Shown here: in pieces, positions 31,831-40,911 of the stretch | Position numbering within the stretch: the stretch's first letter is position 1 | How the letters are laid out: every line of letters begins with the position of its first letter | NCBI GenBank assembly: GCA_964406795.1 | Contig: CAYOTA010000004.1 | Coordinates: 53,851-117,850 of the forward strand | DNA length: 64,000 nt | Origin: JAGORM01 sp964406795 | Lineage (GTDB): Bacteria > Patescibacteriota > Microgenomatia > Levybacterales > GWA1-39-11 | Direction of reading: 5' to 3' | Translations under genes and position numbers: made by a program | Notes under the pieces: generated by a model | Databases searched by the model: none | The model's input: the letters and a program-made list of their open reading frames with translations, nothing else | Told to the model about the DNA's origin: nothing

Positions 31831-32054
31831 GGCTTAGGACCTTTCTGACCGAAGTAAAACCCAAGCGCAAGAAGTCCCATGGAATACAGAGGCTCGGTCA
31901 CCTCAATGCGAAGCACCGACATTGCGCAGATCGTCCAGACAAGAAACAGGGACAGCCAAGCACGGATCGAGATTCCGAAGGCAACGCTGGTAGTGCCTTC
32001 GGATTCCGAAGCTGTCGCGATCTCCTGAACTTCAACCTTCGGATCTTCGGTCAT
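31827..32054 (-). CDS. Small membrane protein, holin candidate
   Basis: 75 residues. An acidic N-terminus, then two hydrophobic segments (AWLSLFLVWTICAMSVL and LYSMGLLALGFYFG) and a short basic end. Next to two other membrane or lipoprotein genes, which suggests a lysis group, but no endolysin is recognised nearby. Confidence 0.5.
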   Translation of the reverse strand: MTEDPKVEVQEIATASESEGTTSVAFGISIRAWLSLFLVWTICAMSVLRIEVTEPLYSMGLLALGFYFGQKGPKP

Positions 32055-32442
32055 GTTTCCTCCGTAGTTTCAGAAGTCGATCCACGCTTTCGTCGACTTC
32101 GGTCTGCATCTGCGGTTTGACCTCCCCGTCCAATAAATCGCACAGCCGTTGTAGGCTGCGTGCAGTTTCAACAGCCGCCACCTGCGACTCGTGCGCCATG
32201 ATGTCCTTGGCCCGGCTCTGCCACCACGCGAACGCCATCGCGCAGAAGCTAAACACAACCGCAAGGTAGGTGACACCGCTGCTCTCTGCCTTCTCGGCAA
32301 CCGTCAGCGCAGCCTTGGTGGCCATCTCGACCTGAGCCACGACCGCCGCACCGGTGAGCACCAGTGCGATTGCCCAGAGGACAAACGACGCGGCTGGTCT
32401 GATCTTGCCTTGCATGGCCCACCTTGCCTCGTTGTTGCTCAT
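32032..32442 (-). CDS. Membrane protein with coiled-coil tail
   Basis: 136 residues: two membrane segments (ASFVLWAIALVLTGAAVVAQ and VTYLAVVFSFCAMAFAWW), then a helical cytoplasm-type tail (ETARSLQRLCDLL). Possibly an inner-membrane lysis protein. Confidence 0.5.
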   Translation of the reverse strand: MSNNEARWAMQGKIRPAASFVLWAIALVLTGAAVVAQVEMATKAALTVAEKAESSGVTYLAVVFSFCAMAFAWWQSRAKDIMAHESQVAAVETARSLQRLCDLLDGEVKPQMQTEVDESVDRLLKLRRKHDRRSEG

Positions 32443-32909
32443 TTCGCCTCAACCTCCGGTTGCGGTTTCGACGGATCGTCCACCGGGGCCAGCGTCCACT
32501 TCATGCCCGCGGGAGGCTCCATCTGGTTCGGCGGAATCTGGATGCCCTTGGATGCGGCCATTCCGCGCATTCCCGTCTCAGCCAGCCTCAAAGCGCCAAG
32601 GCCGACCACAGCTTGGGATTCAGCCTGCGCACGGGAAGCCTCGACGGCAGCGGCGGAGACGGTGCTCTGGTACCCCTCCAACACCAGACCCTCCCATTGC
32701 AGGCGCTTGATCGTCGTGTCCTTCGGGTTCGCGATGCGCACCACGTTCGTCCCGCGCTGAATCACGATGTCCGTGACAACAACCGGCTTCGGGCTGGCGC
32801 ACCCCGTCGCCATGGCGAGCAAGGAGAAGAGGAGCGCCAGGGCGAAGATGCCCACAATGACGCGGAACAGGTTCCGGGGATGGTTGGGGAGTTGAATGGA
32901 TGCGTTCAT
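32439..32909 (-). CDS. Lipoprotein, outer spanin candidate
   Basis: 156 residues from ATG 32907-32909. A hydrophobic segment ends in LLAMATGCASP, a good lipobox with the modified Cys about residue 37. The mature part includes TDIVIQRGTNVVRIANPKDT and Pro-rich ends. A lipoprotein next to small membrane proteins in a phage suggests a spanin-like role. Confidence 0.6.
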   Translation of the reverse strand: MNASIQLPNHPRNLFRVIVGIFALALLFSLLAMATGCASPKPVVVTDIVIQRGTNVVRIANPKDTTIKRLQWEGLVLEGYQSTVSAAAVEASRAQAESQAVVGLGALRLAETGMRGMAASKGIQIPPNQMEPPAGMKWTLAPVDDPSKPQPEVEAK

Positions 32910-33943
32910 GCGTTGGAGCAGTTGAGGATTGAACCCTTGCCGCTGATGAGCGCGCCCTCCGGCAACCGGCTGTTGGCGACGATCAGCGGCGCGTTGCTGC
33001 TCGTCGCTCCGGACACCGCCCACACCCGCGTCGCGGTCGAGCGGAAGTCGCAATCGAAGGCGAGGACGGCCCCGGTCTTGCCGCTGCCGACTTGGTCCCA
33101 GATTTCGACGATGCGCGCATCTCCGGCGCTGTCCGCAAGCACATCGGTCTCGACACCGCTCATGGTGACGTTGCCCTTGAACGTGTCGTCCCCGGGCTTC
33201 ACTACGAGCGACAACACGCGCTCCACGCCGCCGGTCACGGTCACGTACTCGATCTCGATCCCGTCAGTGCGTCGGGTGTCGTTGTAGATCAGATTCCGCA
33301 GCTTGCCATTCACCTTGGCGTTGCTGATCCGAACCCGCTCGTTCACGCCGAACGCGAACCAGTTCCCATCCCCGATGTCCACGAGCACGTCTTCGCACGT
33401 CGTGGTACCCGTCCCGCCGATGTGCCCGAAGTTGACGGCAGACACGTACGATTCGGGAGCGCAGTCGATGAACTTGATGTCCTTCAACTTCGACGCCCCG
33501 GCACCGATTAGGGACAGCGGGAACGCCTCGACTTGGTTCGCATAACCGCCGCGGCAGCCGCCGAACTTCATCTCCTCGAGTTCACAGCAATACCCTCGTA
33601 GGGCGGCCTTCACCACGGAATCCATCCAATTCCGGTAATCGCCGTTGATAAACCCTCCGACCCACTTGGCGCCCTCGCCGTGCGTCATCACCCACACGTC
33701 TTTGCCTTCCCGAGGCTGACCGTCGAGCGACCGGGTAGCGTCCGGGTGCAGTCGAATCTCCCACGGACCGTCATTTGGGCGAACGACGCAGCCAGGGGCC
33801 AGCACGCGCTCCCAGTTCGCTCCGTGCCACCACACGCCACGGGTCCAGTGCACGCCGGATTGCAGCACGAACTCCGTGCCCGGGCGCCGGTTGTCGAACA
33901 GGGCCGCGTCGAGGTCGTCGGACGTGGAAAGATGGATCTTCAC
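32906..33943 (-). CDS. Beta-helix virion-type protein (module 1)
   Basis: 345 residues from GTG 33941-33943 (GTGA overlap). Parallel beta-helix character throughout (FVLQSGVHWTRGVWWHGANW, then LVDIGDGNWFAFGVNERV, VERVLSLVVKPGDDTFKGNV). Related by sequence pattern to the protein at 4899-6374. Probably a tail spike or fibre part. Confidence 0.6.
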   Translation of the reverse strand: MKIHLSTSDDLDAALFDNRRPGTEFVLQSGVHWTRGVWWHGANWERVLAPGCVVRPNDGPWEIRLHPDATRSLDGQPREGKDVWVMTHGEGAKWVGGFINGDYRNWMDSVVKAALRGYCCELEEMKFGGCRGGYANQVEAFPLSLIGAGASKLKDIKFIDCAPESYVSAVNFGHIGGTGTTTCEDVLVDIGDGNWFAFGVNERVRISNAKVNGKLRNLIYNDTRRTDGIEIEYVTVTGGVERVLSLVVKPGDDTFKGNVTMSGVETDVLADSAGDARIVEIWDQVGSGKTGAVLAFDCDFRSTATRVWAVSGATSSNAPLIVANSRLPEGALISGKGSILNCSNA

Positions 33944-34398
33944 GGGCGACGAAGCAGGAAGTCCACGCGGTTGGTTCCCAGCATGGCCTGGAAGGCGGGG
34001 ATGGCGGCGGTGACGCGGGAGTTGGTGGGGTCCAACGCTTCCTGGTAGCTGGCGCGGAGCAGGAAACGGGCAAGCGGCACGTTGGCGCCCGGGAACGCCA
34101 CCTGGATCAGGGTAGCCCACTCCTCGTCGGTGAGCTCGGCGAACACGCGGGCCACCGGAATCGTGTAGGGCGGCGGCACGACGATGGAGCCGCCGCGCAG
34201 CCAGTTGGTGCCGTCCTGGACATCGCCGGACCGGACCCAGACGGGGAGCTCCACCGCGCCCTCCGCGCGCTCGGCGTACGGGCGAGGAACGCCCACGATG
34301 CCGTTGGTGAGCTGGGCCCAGTGGGTCTGCCCGAGAGCCAGCCCAGTGACGAGAGCAGAAGCAACGAGACCGAACAGAAGTTCACGTTTCACCATCAC
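33940..34398 (-). CDS. Secreted hypothetical protein in the tail region
   Basis: 152 residues with a clear signal peptide (KRELLFGLVASALVTGLALG, cleavage near QTHW). The mature part has LPVWVRSGDVQDGTNWLRGG and a helical end. It sits between two beta-helix proteins. Not recognised. Confidence 0.55.
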   Translation of the reverse strand: MMVKRELLFGLVASALVTGLALGQTHWAQLTNGIVGVPRPYAERAEGAVELPVWVRSGDVQDGTNWLRGGSIVVPPPYTIPVARVFAELTDEEWATLIQVAFPGANVPLARFLLRASYQEALDPTNSRVTAAIPAFQAMLGTNRVDFLLRRP

Positions 34399-37300
34399 TT
34401 GAATCCTCCGTGTTGGGTGGTTGCGACGATGTTCGTGGACGCGGTGTCGAAGGCTAGGCGGACCACGATCAGGTTGTTCGTCGAAAGATCGATCGTGGTT
34501 TCAACCCCCACGACGTTGCGGCTGGTGACCGTAGCTGCACTTGCCCACGCGCCAAACCCCACCGTTGGCGCGCTGGCGTTCCCTCCGGTGAACGTCGCCG
34601 ACGTTTGCACCTTGTCCGAGGCAGTCCGGGCGATACTCACCGCAAAGGTCAGCGGTCTGGGCGTGAAGGCGCTGGCGATCGATGGCACCCCCACTTGGAG
34701 GTTTGTCTCGGTATTGACCAGCACCCCGAAGTTGCCCGTGACGGCGGACGCGGAGTTGTCCAACCGGACCACGATGTCTCCCGAGACCACGTCGCCGACG
34801 TTCGGCAAGTTGACATCGCTGATATTGAAACTCGTGATGGTTCCCCAGGAGGTGGAATTGGTGATGATCACCGTGGGCGTGATGCCGCCAATCGTGGGGG
34901 CTACGGGCACGTACGCGCTGGCATTGGTGCCGCTCTTCTGCCACCTCACGTTCATTGCCCCAGACGGTGCGGCTGGAGTCGAGTCGTTGAGGTTGTACCG
35001 CCGCCCGTCCTCCGTGCCGTCATTGTTCACGTACAATGGCGGCGTGATCTCTGAAACCTGAATCACGGCGTTGGAGCCAACTCCGGTGACCTGCCACAGC
35101 CAGGTGGGAAATAGATCGACCGACTGGATCTTGAGCCGGGTGACGTTGGTCACCTCCGCGGCGAAATCGTCGGTGATGGTCAGCGGCGATCCGCCACCGC
35201 CGCCGCCCAACTCCGCGGCCCACGACCCGTTCTTCCGCACATAGCCCGTGCCGTCGCTTGGGGCGTCCGCGACCTCGGCCATGGCGGCGAGACCGAGGCT
35301 GGAGCGCTGAGCGGCCGCATTGGCGGCGGTGAGCAGGGCGCGACCCGCGGAAGTGCTGTCGGAGACCTCGCTGGCGGGGTGCGTGTGGCTGGCAGGAGTG
35401 CGGGCATCGCTCAGCCGGGTGTCGGTGCCCAGCACCACCTCGTTGGTCGCGGCGTTGCCGCTGGCCGGCACGTTGCGCGCAGCGGCGGTGCCGGCATCGG
35501 AAATCGTGCTGAGCGCCTGGGTGCCGGTATGGTTGGCCCGGGCCCGGTCGGCGGAATGATAATGCAGGCTGGTGTCGCCTCCGCCCACGAGATCAGAGGC
35601 CCCGCTCGCCGCGGCGATGGCGGCGAGATCGGAGTCCGCCGGCTGAAAATCGAACGAAGTCCACGCACCGTTCTGACGGGCGTAGTAGGACGAGTTCGTG
35701 GGCGCGTCGTCCTTGCGCGCCATGGTGCCCAACGCGGGGTCGGTCCCGGTGTAGAGTAGTCCGTACGACGCGCTGCGCATGATGCGGGCCCGGGTGCCGG
35801 AATCGTACAGGTAGAGCAGCACGCCCGACTCACCGGTCGCCGAAGGCGGGCTGGCAGAGAGAAGGGTTGTCCCCGAGACGCCGACGTCGACGGTGGCGTT
35901 GGTCCGCGCGGCGTGGACGGTGACGCCGTCGGTGTCGGAGTTGTCGTTGAGGACCATGCGGCCCGCAAACTGGCCGGTGTAGTCGCGCGAGAAGACGGCG
36001 ATCTGGCCGGAGGCGCTGTTGGTCGTCCCGACGTTGATTTGGACGGTAGCAAGTGCCGCCGGCCCCCCGCTTTTGTTCCAGACCTGAAACCCTCGCTGGG
36101 CATTGGTCTCCACGGTCATGGCCCACGGGTAGGTCGCAGATTGCGACGCGAGGGCTGTCCGGATCGCCTCGGTGGTGAGTTGGGTGGAGTCGATCCTCGT
36201 TTCGCTCAGACCCACGACCGGTTCCACCTGCACGACGGAGGCCCGAATGTTGTTCACCAACACCACGTTGGTGCCGCCGACGCACCGGATCTGGCCATCG
36301 TAGAGGACGCGATTGATGTCGCCCCGAACATCGGAGGCCCCGACCAGAACGATGCCCAGCACGCTGGCCGGATTGATCACGCGGTTGAGCTGGAGATCGA
36401 GCCCGGTGATGTCGGTCGCCTGAATGCCGGCCTCGAAATTCTGCGTGCCGACGATGGTCACGTCGGTGACGGAGAAGTCCCGCCAGCCCAGATCGGTCTC
36501 GGCTTGGCCGCCAAAGAGAATGCCGAACGAGGAGGAGGTGCCGCGACATCCCGAGATGGTGCCGCCGGAGATCCGCATTGAATCACCGCTCAGTCGGATT
36601 CCGACGTCGTTCGCGCTGCTCCCGTACTCGCTGATCGTGTTCCCGCTGATCGAGGTTTCGGAGTTCCAGAAGGTGTTGGGGGAGATGCGAGTGTACCCGG
36701 CATCGATGCCATGCCGGCCCGCAAAACGGATCGTGTTGCCGCTAACTACGGTGCCGAGGCCGGTGATCCAGTTGGTCGTGCCCGACCCCCATTTATTGGT
36801 GCTGAGGTGATATTCCCGCGTGCCCACGGCAGGCACGGCGTGGATCGGGAAAGCGGCAATCCCAAGGCCAACGTTGGTCATGACGTTGCCGCTGATGATG
36901 TGATCCGAACCGTGCGCCTTGATGCCGGTGCCGCGCGTCGAGAAGACCCGGTTGCCCTTGATGGTGGAGGGGCCGGCGGCCACGAGGTAAACCCCGTTGT
37001 CGCCGCACTCCTGGATCAGGTTCTGTTCGACGTTGAGGGTGGGCCAGTCGTTGGTCTTGTTGAGCGCGCAGACCCCCTGGCCGGTGCCGAAGATCTCGTT
37101 GTCGATCGCCTTGCCCGAGCTATCGCGGGTGACGATTCCGGCCCCGTTGTTGATGCCGCTGACGTAGTTGGTGTGGCGCCAGAAGCCGGTGATCTGGCTC
37201 CGGCGGACGGCCCACGTCTCTCCCCCGTCGATGGAAATGCCGGTGGATTTCCCGAGGACCGCGACGCGCTCCGCCGAAAAGTTGGTGACGTTTTGGGCGA

Positions 37301-37913
37301 AGAGGGCGATGCGATCGAAGCCGACGTCGCTCACGAAGGTATCCGCCGTTTCGGAGCCGAGCAGGCGCAGGCCTTCGATGCGGACATTGTCCGCGGCGAC
37401 GCGGACGAGGTTTGTGAGGATGGACAGCTCCGCGATGGTCCCCTTGCCCTGGAGCGTCTGCCCCGCGCGGGTGACGACCAGGGGGGAGCCGATCCAGTGA
37501 GTGCCTTCGGGGATCTCCAGCGTGGCGGGGCCGGCATCCAGCGCAGCCTGGAGGAGGGCGGCCTGGTCATTCGTGGCGTTGGGCCGCACCCGATACCACC
37601 GGGTGTCATGCACCAGGTTGGATCGGTCGGGGAAGATCCACCGGCCCGTCCAGCTTCCGGACCCGAAAACGAACAGGTTGGTGCTCTCGGCGGAGGCGCG
37701 GTCGAAGGCGAGCAGGCGGAGGGGAAACTCGTTGCGCTGGGAAAGGCCCGAGACCCAGATCTCGGCGCGGCCACCTTTCGAGACCGCCGCGGGTTCCAGG
37801 GCCAGGACCTCGTCCACGGTGTCCATGGCCCGGACGGTGCGGACGTCCGGTGCGGCGAAGGCGCTGGCCAAGAGGGCGAGCCATAGCCCGAGAATGGAAG
37901 CGATGGTCTTCAT
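34395..37913 (-). CDS. Large beta-helix tail-spike-type protein with signal peptide
   Basis: About 1172 residues from ATG 37911-37913. A signal peptide (MKTIASILGLWLALLASAFA) precedes a pectate-lyase-like right-handed beta-helix (AALDAGPATLEIPEGTHWIG; GNTISEYGSSANDVGIRLSG). A fibre-like section follows with tail-fibre repeats (HTGTQALSTISDAGTAAARN, RTPASHTHPASEVSDSTSAG) and a beta-rich C-terminus. It is likely to contact or cut host surface sugars. A Sec signal on such a protein is odd. Confidence 0.75.
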   Translation of the reverse strand: MKTIASILGLWLALLASAFAAPDVRTVRAMDTVDEVLALEPAAVSKGGRAEIWVSGLSQRNEFPLRLLAFDRASAESTNLFVFGSGSWTGRWIFPDRSNLVHDTRWYRVRPNATNDQAALLQAALDAGPATLEIPEGTHWIGSPLVVTRAGQTLQGKGTIAELSILTNLVRVAADNVRIEGLRLLGSETADTFVSDVGFDRIALFAQNVTNFSAERVAVLGKSTGISIDGGETWAVRRSQITGFWRHTNYVSGINNGAGIVTRDSSGKAIDNEIFGTGQGVCALNKTNDWPTLNVEQNLIQECGDNGVYLVAAGPSTIKGNRVFSTRGTGIKAHGSDHIISGNVMTNVGLGIAAFPIHAVPAVGTREYHLSTNKWGSGTTNWITGLGTVVSGNTIRFAGRHGIDAGYTRISPNTFWNSETSISGNTISEYGSSANDVGIRLSGDSMRISGGTISGCRGTSSSFGILFGGQAETDLGWRDFSVTDVTIVGTQNFEAGIQATDITGLDLQLNRVINPASVLGIVLVGASDVRGDINRVLYDGQIRCVGGTNVVLVNNIRASVVQVEPVVGLSETRIDSTQLTTEAIRTALASQSATYPWAMTVETNAQRGFQVWNKSGGPAALATVQINVGTTNSASGQIAVFSRDYTGQFAGRMVLNDNSDTDGVTVHAARTNATVDVGVSGTTLLSASPPSATGESGVLLYLYDSGTRARIMRSASYGLLYTGTDPALGTMARKDDAPTNSSYYARQNGAWTSFDFQPADSDLAAIAAASGASDLVGGGDTSLHYHSADRARANHTGTQALSTISDAGTAAARNVPASGNAATNEVVLGTDTRLSDARTPASHTHPASEVSDSTSAGRALLTAANAAAQRSSLGLAAMAEVADAPSDGTGYVRKNGSWAAELGGGGGGSPLTITDDFAAEVTNVTRLKIQSVDLFPTWLWQVTGVGSNAVIQVSEITPPLYVNNDGTEDGRRYNLNDSTPAAPSGAMNVRWQKSGTNASAYVPVAPTIGGITPTVIITNSTSWGTITSFNISDVNLPNVGDVVSGDIVVRLDNSASAVTGNFGVLVNTETNLQVGVPSIASAFTPRPLTFAVSIARTASDKVQTSATFTGGNASAPTVGFGAWASAATVTSRNVVGVETTIDLSTNNLIVVRLAFDTASTNIVATTQHGGFK

Positions 37914-37914
37914 G

Positions 37915-38415
37915 TCATCCCGATATCCAGGTTCGAACCGCGTAGGCATCGCCGTCATCCGTTTCCAACACGCTGTCCCCGTTGTCCGACAGACTGCTGG
38001 CGGCGGGATCGGTTTTCAAGATCAGTTGCCATCCGCTGATAATCCCGTCGCTGCCATAGCTGTTGATCGTTCCGGCTTGCGTCCAATCACCGCTACTTTC
38101 CGCCAACAAAGCGGCAATGTTGGCATACCAGAATGATCCGATCTGCGCTTCGCTGCCCCCCACGCGAATCTCGTCCAACGTGACGGTTCCTGATCCTGGC
38201 AGCAGTATCAGGTAAGGACGATTCTTTCCGACTTCCACTTGGTAATACGATGGCCCTCTAAGACTGGTGCTCAACGCTCCTGCCGTGACAGTGACGGTTA
38301 CCGGTGCATGATCGTCACCAGTCAAACCTCCGATTCTTCCCCATGCCGTGAAACGGATCGAACCGCTCCAGTTGGCACCGGAGTCGTCTTTCATCGTCTG
38401 AGCAATGGTTGTCAT
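37915..38415 (-). CDS. Small virion protein
   Basis: 166 residues, beta-rich (APVTVTVTAGALSTSLRG, RPYLILLPGSGTVTLDEIRV). Between minor head/tail proteins and the spike. Likely a collar, fibre base or decoration protein. Confidence 0.5.
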   Translation of the reverse strand: MTTIAQTMKDDSGANWSGSIRFTAWGRIGGLTGDDHAPVTVTVTAGALSTSLRGPSYYQVEVGKNRPYLILLPGSGTVTLDEIRVGGSEAQIGSFWYANIAALLAESSGDWTQAGTINSYGSDGIISGWQLILKTDPAASSLSDNGDSVLETDDGDAYAVRTWISG

Positions 38416-38984
38416 TGTGATGCTGCGGTTGCTCCTCGAATGAACGCTCCTTTAATCTGCCGATCCGTTGGCATCGTTCCCGGCCAAGGACCTTGCGTTA
38501 CGCTGTACTTGAGAAGGTAATACCTCACAAGCACCTTGTTCTTCTTGCCGGCAAGAAAAGCGTGTCCGGATTTGCTTCTCATCACGAACAGCTTCACGCC
38601 CTCGACCAAAGCGAGGAACGATGCGCGAACAGCGTAGGCCGCTGGATGAATCGGAATCGTCAGCGCCTTCGCACTCTTCGGACGGATCGTTCCTCCGCTG
38701 ATCTTGTGCCCGAGTCGATAGTCGTGATTGGCAATCTCGACACGACCCTCGGATCGAAATGACCTCACCGACTCCAAGCTTTCGGCGATGGTTCGCCAGA
38801 AATGCGTTCGTCGCGCACCTCCAGTCAACTTGTTCGGCTCCCGTCGGTCTTTCGTCATCCAGTGATCAACCAGAAGACGCCTCACATTCACGCTTCCATG
38901 ACGCAGCATGTTCGCGCCAAAGCCTTCCAGACGCTCGCGCTGTTTCTTCGTCCCGTCCGAAATCTTGAACTTCAGTCTGATCAT
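38412..38984 (-). CDS. Minor head-tail or virion morphogenesis protein
   Basis: 190 residues. Basic N-terminus; the part GGARRTHFWRTIAESLESVR and RVEIANHDYRLGHKISGG resembles phage virion morphogenesis (Mu gpG-like) proteins. Follows the gp7/F-like gene, the usual place. Confidence 0.6.
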   Translation of the reverse strand: MIRLKFKISDGTKKQRERLEGFGANMLRHGSVNVRRLLVDHWMTKDRREPNKLTGGARRTHFWRTIAESLESVRSFRSEGRVEIANHDYRLGHKISGGTIRPKSAKALTIPIHPAAYAVRASFLALVEGVKLFVMRSKSGHAFLAGKKNKVLVRYYLLKYSVTQGPWPGTMPTDRQIKGAFIRGATAASQ

Positions 38985-39763
38985 CGCTGGGTGAGAATTC
39001 CGGCTCTCGTGATGCGATAGCCTCGTGGATCGTCCTGATTTAAACTGTCGAGCAGGGCCTTGCGAAGGTCCGGTTGATCGACCAACAGCGCCGCACGCCG
39101 GACTGGAACGAATTCGCTCGGCGCCTGTCGCTCCTGCTTCGGGCGCTTCAACCCGACCGCCGCGCCTTCGGTCGTGGTGAGGCTGCGCACGCCCATCCCG
39201 GAGTTGAAATCAAACGGCGGATACGGCAGTTCGAACCGACTGATGGCCGTCCAGATTCCGTCGTTGATCGGCGCGACAAACCTTCGTCCGCGCACTCGGC
39301 CACCAGCGGACCTCCATCGGCTGATCCAATCCCGAGGCTCTTTCCGTGGCGATTGTCGGTACATCTCCCAAAACGGACGCCGCCCGAGGTTCTCTTGGGC
39401 CGCCACTCGCTTTCCATACCCTCGCGCCATCCCAACGTTCGTCCGAATGATCAGGTCCGTCCGCGCCTCACTCGCGAGATCTTCGATGGTCCCTTCCTTG
39501 CCTTCCGGTGCCTTGTACCCCGTACCCTTGACGTACTTCTCCAAGGCCAGCCTCGCGTCCTCAGGCTTCTTCTTTCCGGTCACGACATCCAGGGCCAGCC
39601 TACGAATTCGCCCAAGCACCTCGGTCTTGACCACCTTGGCCGAGAACACAGCTTGCTGCCGGATGTTCGACGAAATGCCTTGAAGCTCATCCGACGAGAG
39701 CGTGGCCGGGATCGTCCGCGATCCACGCAGCTTCTTGAGCGACGCTTCCAAGGACGTTTTCAT
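38981..39763 (-). CDS. Phage head morphogenesis protein (Mu F / SPP1 gp7-like)
   Basis: 260 residues. It has EARTDLIIRTNVGMARGYGK, then the region WISRWRSAGGRVRGRRFVAP and ELPYPPFDFNSGMGVRSLT, close to the conserved PP-FN segment of Mu F-like minor head proteins. It joins portal and capsid in assembly. Confidence 0.7.
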   Translation of the reverse strand: MKTSLEASLKKLRGSRTIPATLSSDELQGISSNIRQQAVFSAKVVKTEVLGRIRRLALDVVTGKKKPEDARLALEKYVKGTGYKAPEGKEGTIEDLASEARTDLIIRTNVGMARGYGKRVAAQENLGRRPFWEMYRQSPRKEPRDWISRWRSAGGRVRGRRFVAPINDGIWTAISRFELPYPPFDFNSGMGVRSLTTTEGAAVGLKRPKQERQAPSEFVPVRRAALLVDQPDLRKALLDSLNQDDPRGYRITRAGILTQR

Positions 39764-40224
39764 GAGCCTTCCTGCGATTCACGGTCCCACTTGTCGGTCG
39801 TGAAATAGTCGTAGACCACCGGCACATCCGGAAGCGTTGAAGCGATGGCACCGGAATCCGGCGCAATGACCTTCAACTTTCCTTCGGCGATCCGCTCCAT
39901 CAGGCGCATCGCGTCCTTGTACCCATCCCGCCTGGGATTGGCCTCACCGTCAATCACCTGACCACCGGAGCGCGCCATCAGCCTCCAGACGATGATCGCC
40001 ACCGTCGGGTCCACCAGAGTCTCCGGAACCGTGCTGACCGCCCCAAGGATGTTTGGTCGATGGGAAGCGATGGCACCCCGCACGAAGTCCACCACCGACG
40101 TGATGATACCGGTTGTCGGATCGGTGTCCCCCGGCTCCGTGCCGTTCTGATAGACCGCCGTGAACTCCCGAGCCGAAAGCTGGCCCTTGATGTCGGCGAC
40201 CGTGATTGCTCTCCAGTTCGGCAT
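39760..40224 (-). CDS. Mu gp36-like head-tail protein (DUF1320)
   Basis: 154 residues. WRAITVADIKGQLSAREFTA, ITSVVDFVRGAIASHRPN, VDPTVAIIVWRLMARSGG and YKDAMRLMERIAEGKLKVIA follow the pattern of DUF1320 proteins, found after the major head protein in Mu-like gene orders. Confidence 0.7.
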   Translation of the reverse strand: MPNWRAITVADIKGQLSAREFTAVYQNGTEPGDTDPTTGIITSVVDFVRGAIASHRPNILGAVSTVPETLVDPTVAIIVWRLMARSGGQVIDGEANPRRDGYKDAMRLMERIAEGKLKVIAPDSGAIASTLPDVPVVYDYFTTDKWDRESQEGS

Positions 40225-40237
40225 GGAAGTCAGTCCT

Positions 40238-40284
40238 GAAAATCAAACCGGGGGGCTGCCCACCTCTGAAGGCAACCCCCCGGC
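40238..40284 (-). terminator. Intrinsic terminator
   Basis: Minus strand: CCGGGGGGTTGCC, a 9-base loop, then GGGCAGCCCCCCGG followed at once by TTTGATTTTC. A strong stem with a U-rich run just downstream of the 40332-40865 gene. It would limit read-through from the capsid genes into the tail genes. Confidence 0.8.
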
Positions 40285-40331
40285 CCCATACGATGCGACT
40301 CGCTTTGTCCAGAATCAGGGCCGGTCGTGCA

Positions 40332-40865
40332 TCACCTGGTGCCAGCGGCGGTCGTCGCAAGACCGCCCCCGAACGGCACACGGATCGGCTGTTTGCCGGC
40401 GATGGTGAACGCACTGAGCGTCGCGATGTTCGTCGCCGAATTGACGTACTGATTGAACTTCAGATACCCGGCCCCTCCGAGGTTCATGTTCGTCGCCCAC
40501 GTGATGATATTCGTCCCGCTGTAGGTCAGAAGCAGGGTTGTGGTTGCCGTGGTCTCGAAGGTCGTTCCATCGAACGATCTGTGCACCGGGATCGAGAGCG
40601 TCGCCGTGTTGACGTTCGTGTTGGCCAACGTTGCCGTGATCTGAAGGTATGCGACATCGAAATCGCGCACGTCGATCACCGCCGTATTGGTCGCGGTCGT
40701 GCTCGCCGCGATAGTCGCCGGCTTGTTCGGCACCGCCGGGGATTGGTAACCGAACCCAAGGGCGAGATTGGTGGTCGTCGCCGTGGCCGTAGGCGCCACT
40801 CCGAAAGCGATGGCGATCATGGCCATCGCCAGCACGCCGAACAAACTGAAGGTCTTGTTTTTCAT
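40332..40865 (-). CDS. Exported-type protein in the capsid operon
   Basis: 177 residues. A signal peptide (MKNKTFSLFGVLAMAMIAIA) precedes a Thr/Ala/Asn-rich beta protein (DVAYLQITATLANTNVNTAT). It sits right after the major capsid gene, where a decoration protein is expected, yet carries a Sec-type leader. Family unknown. Confidence 0.6.
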   Translation of the reverse strand: MKNKTFSLFGVLAMAMIAIAFGVAPTATATTTNLALGFGYQSPAVPNKPATIAASTTATNTAVIDVRDFDVAYLQITATLANTNVNTATLSIPVHRSFDGTTFETTATTTLLLTYSGTNIITWATNMNLGGAGYLKFNQYVNSATNIATLSAFTIAGKQPIRVPFGGGLATTAAGTR

Positions 40866-40911
40866 TGTCGTATGCGTTTGCGATTTGCGGTTGCTGTTCG
40901 TCGTTCGCCGC

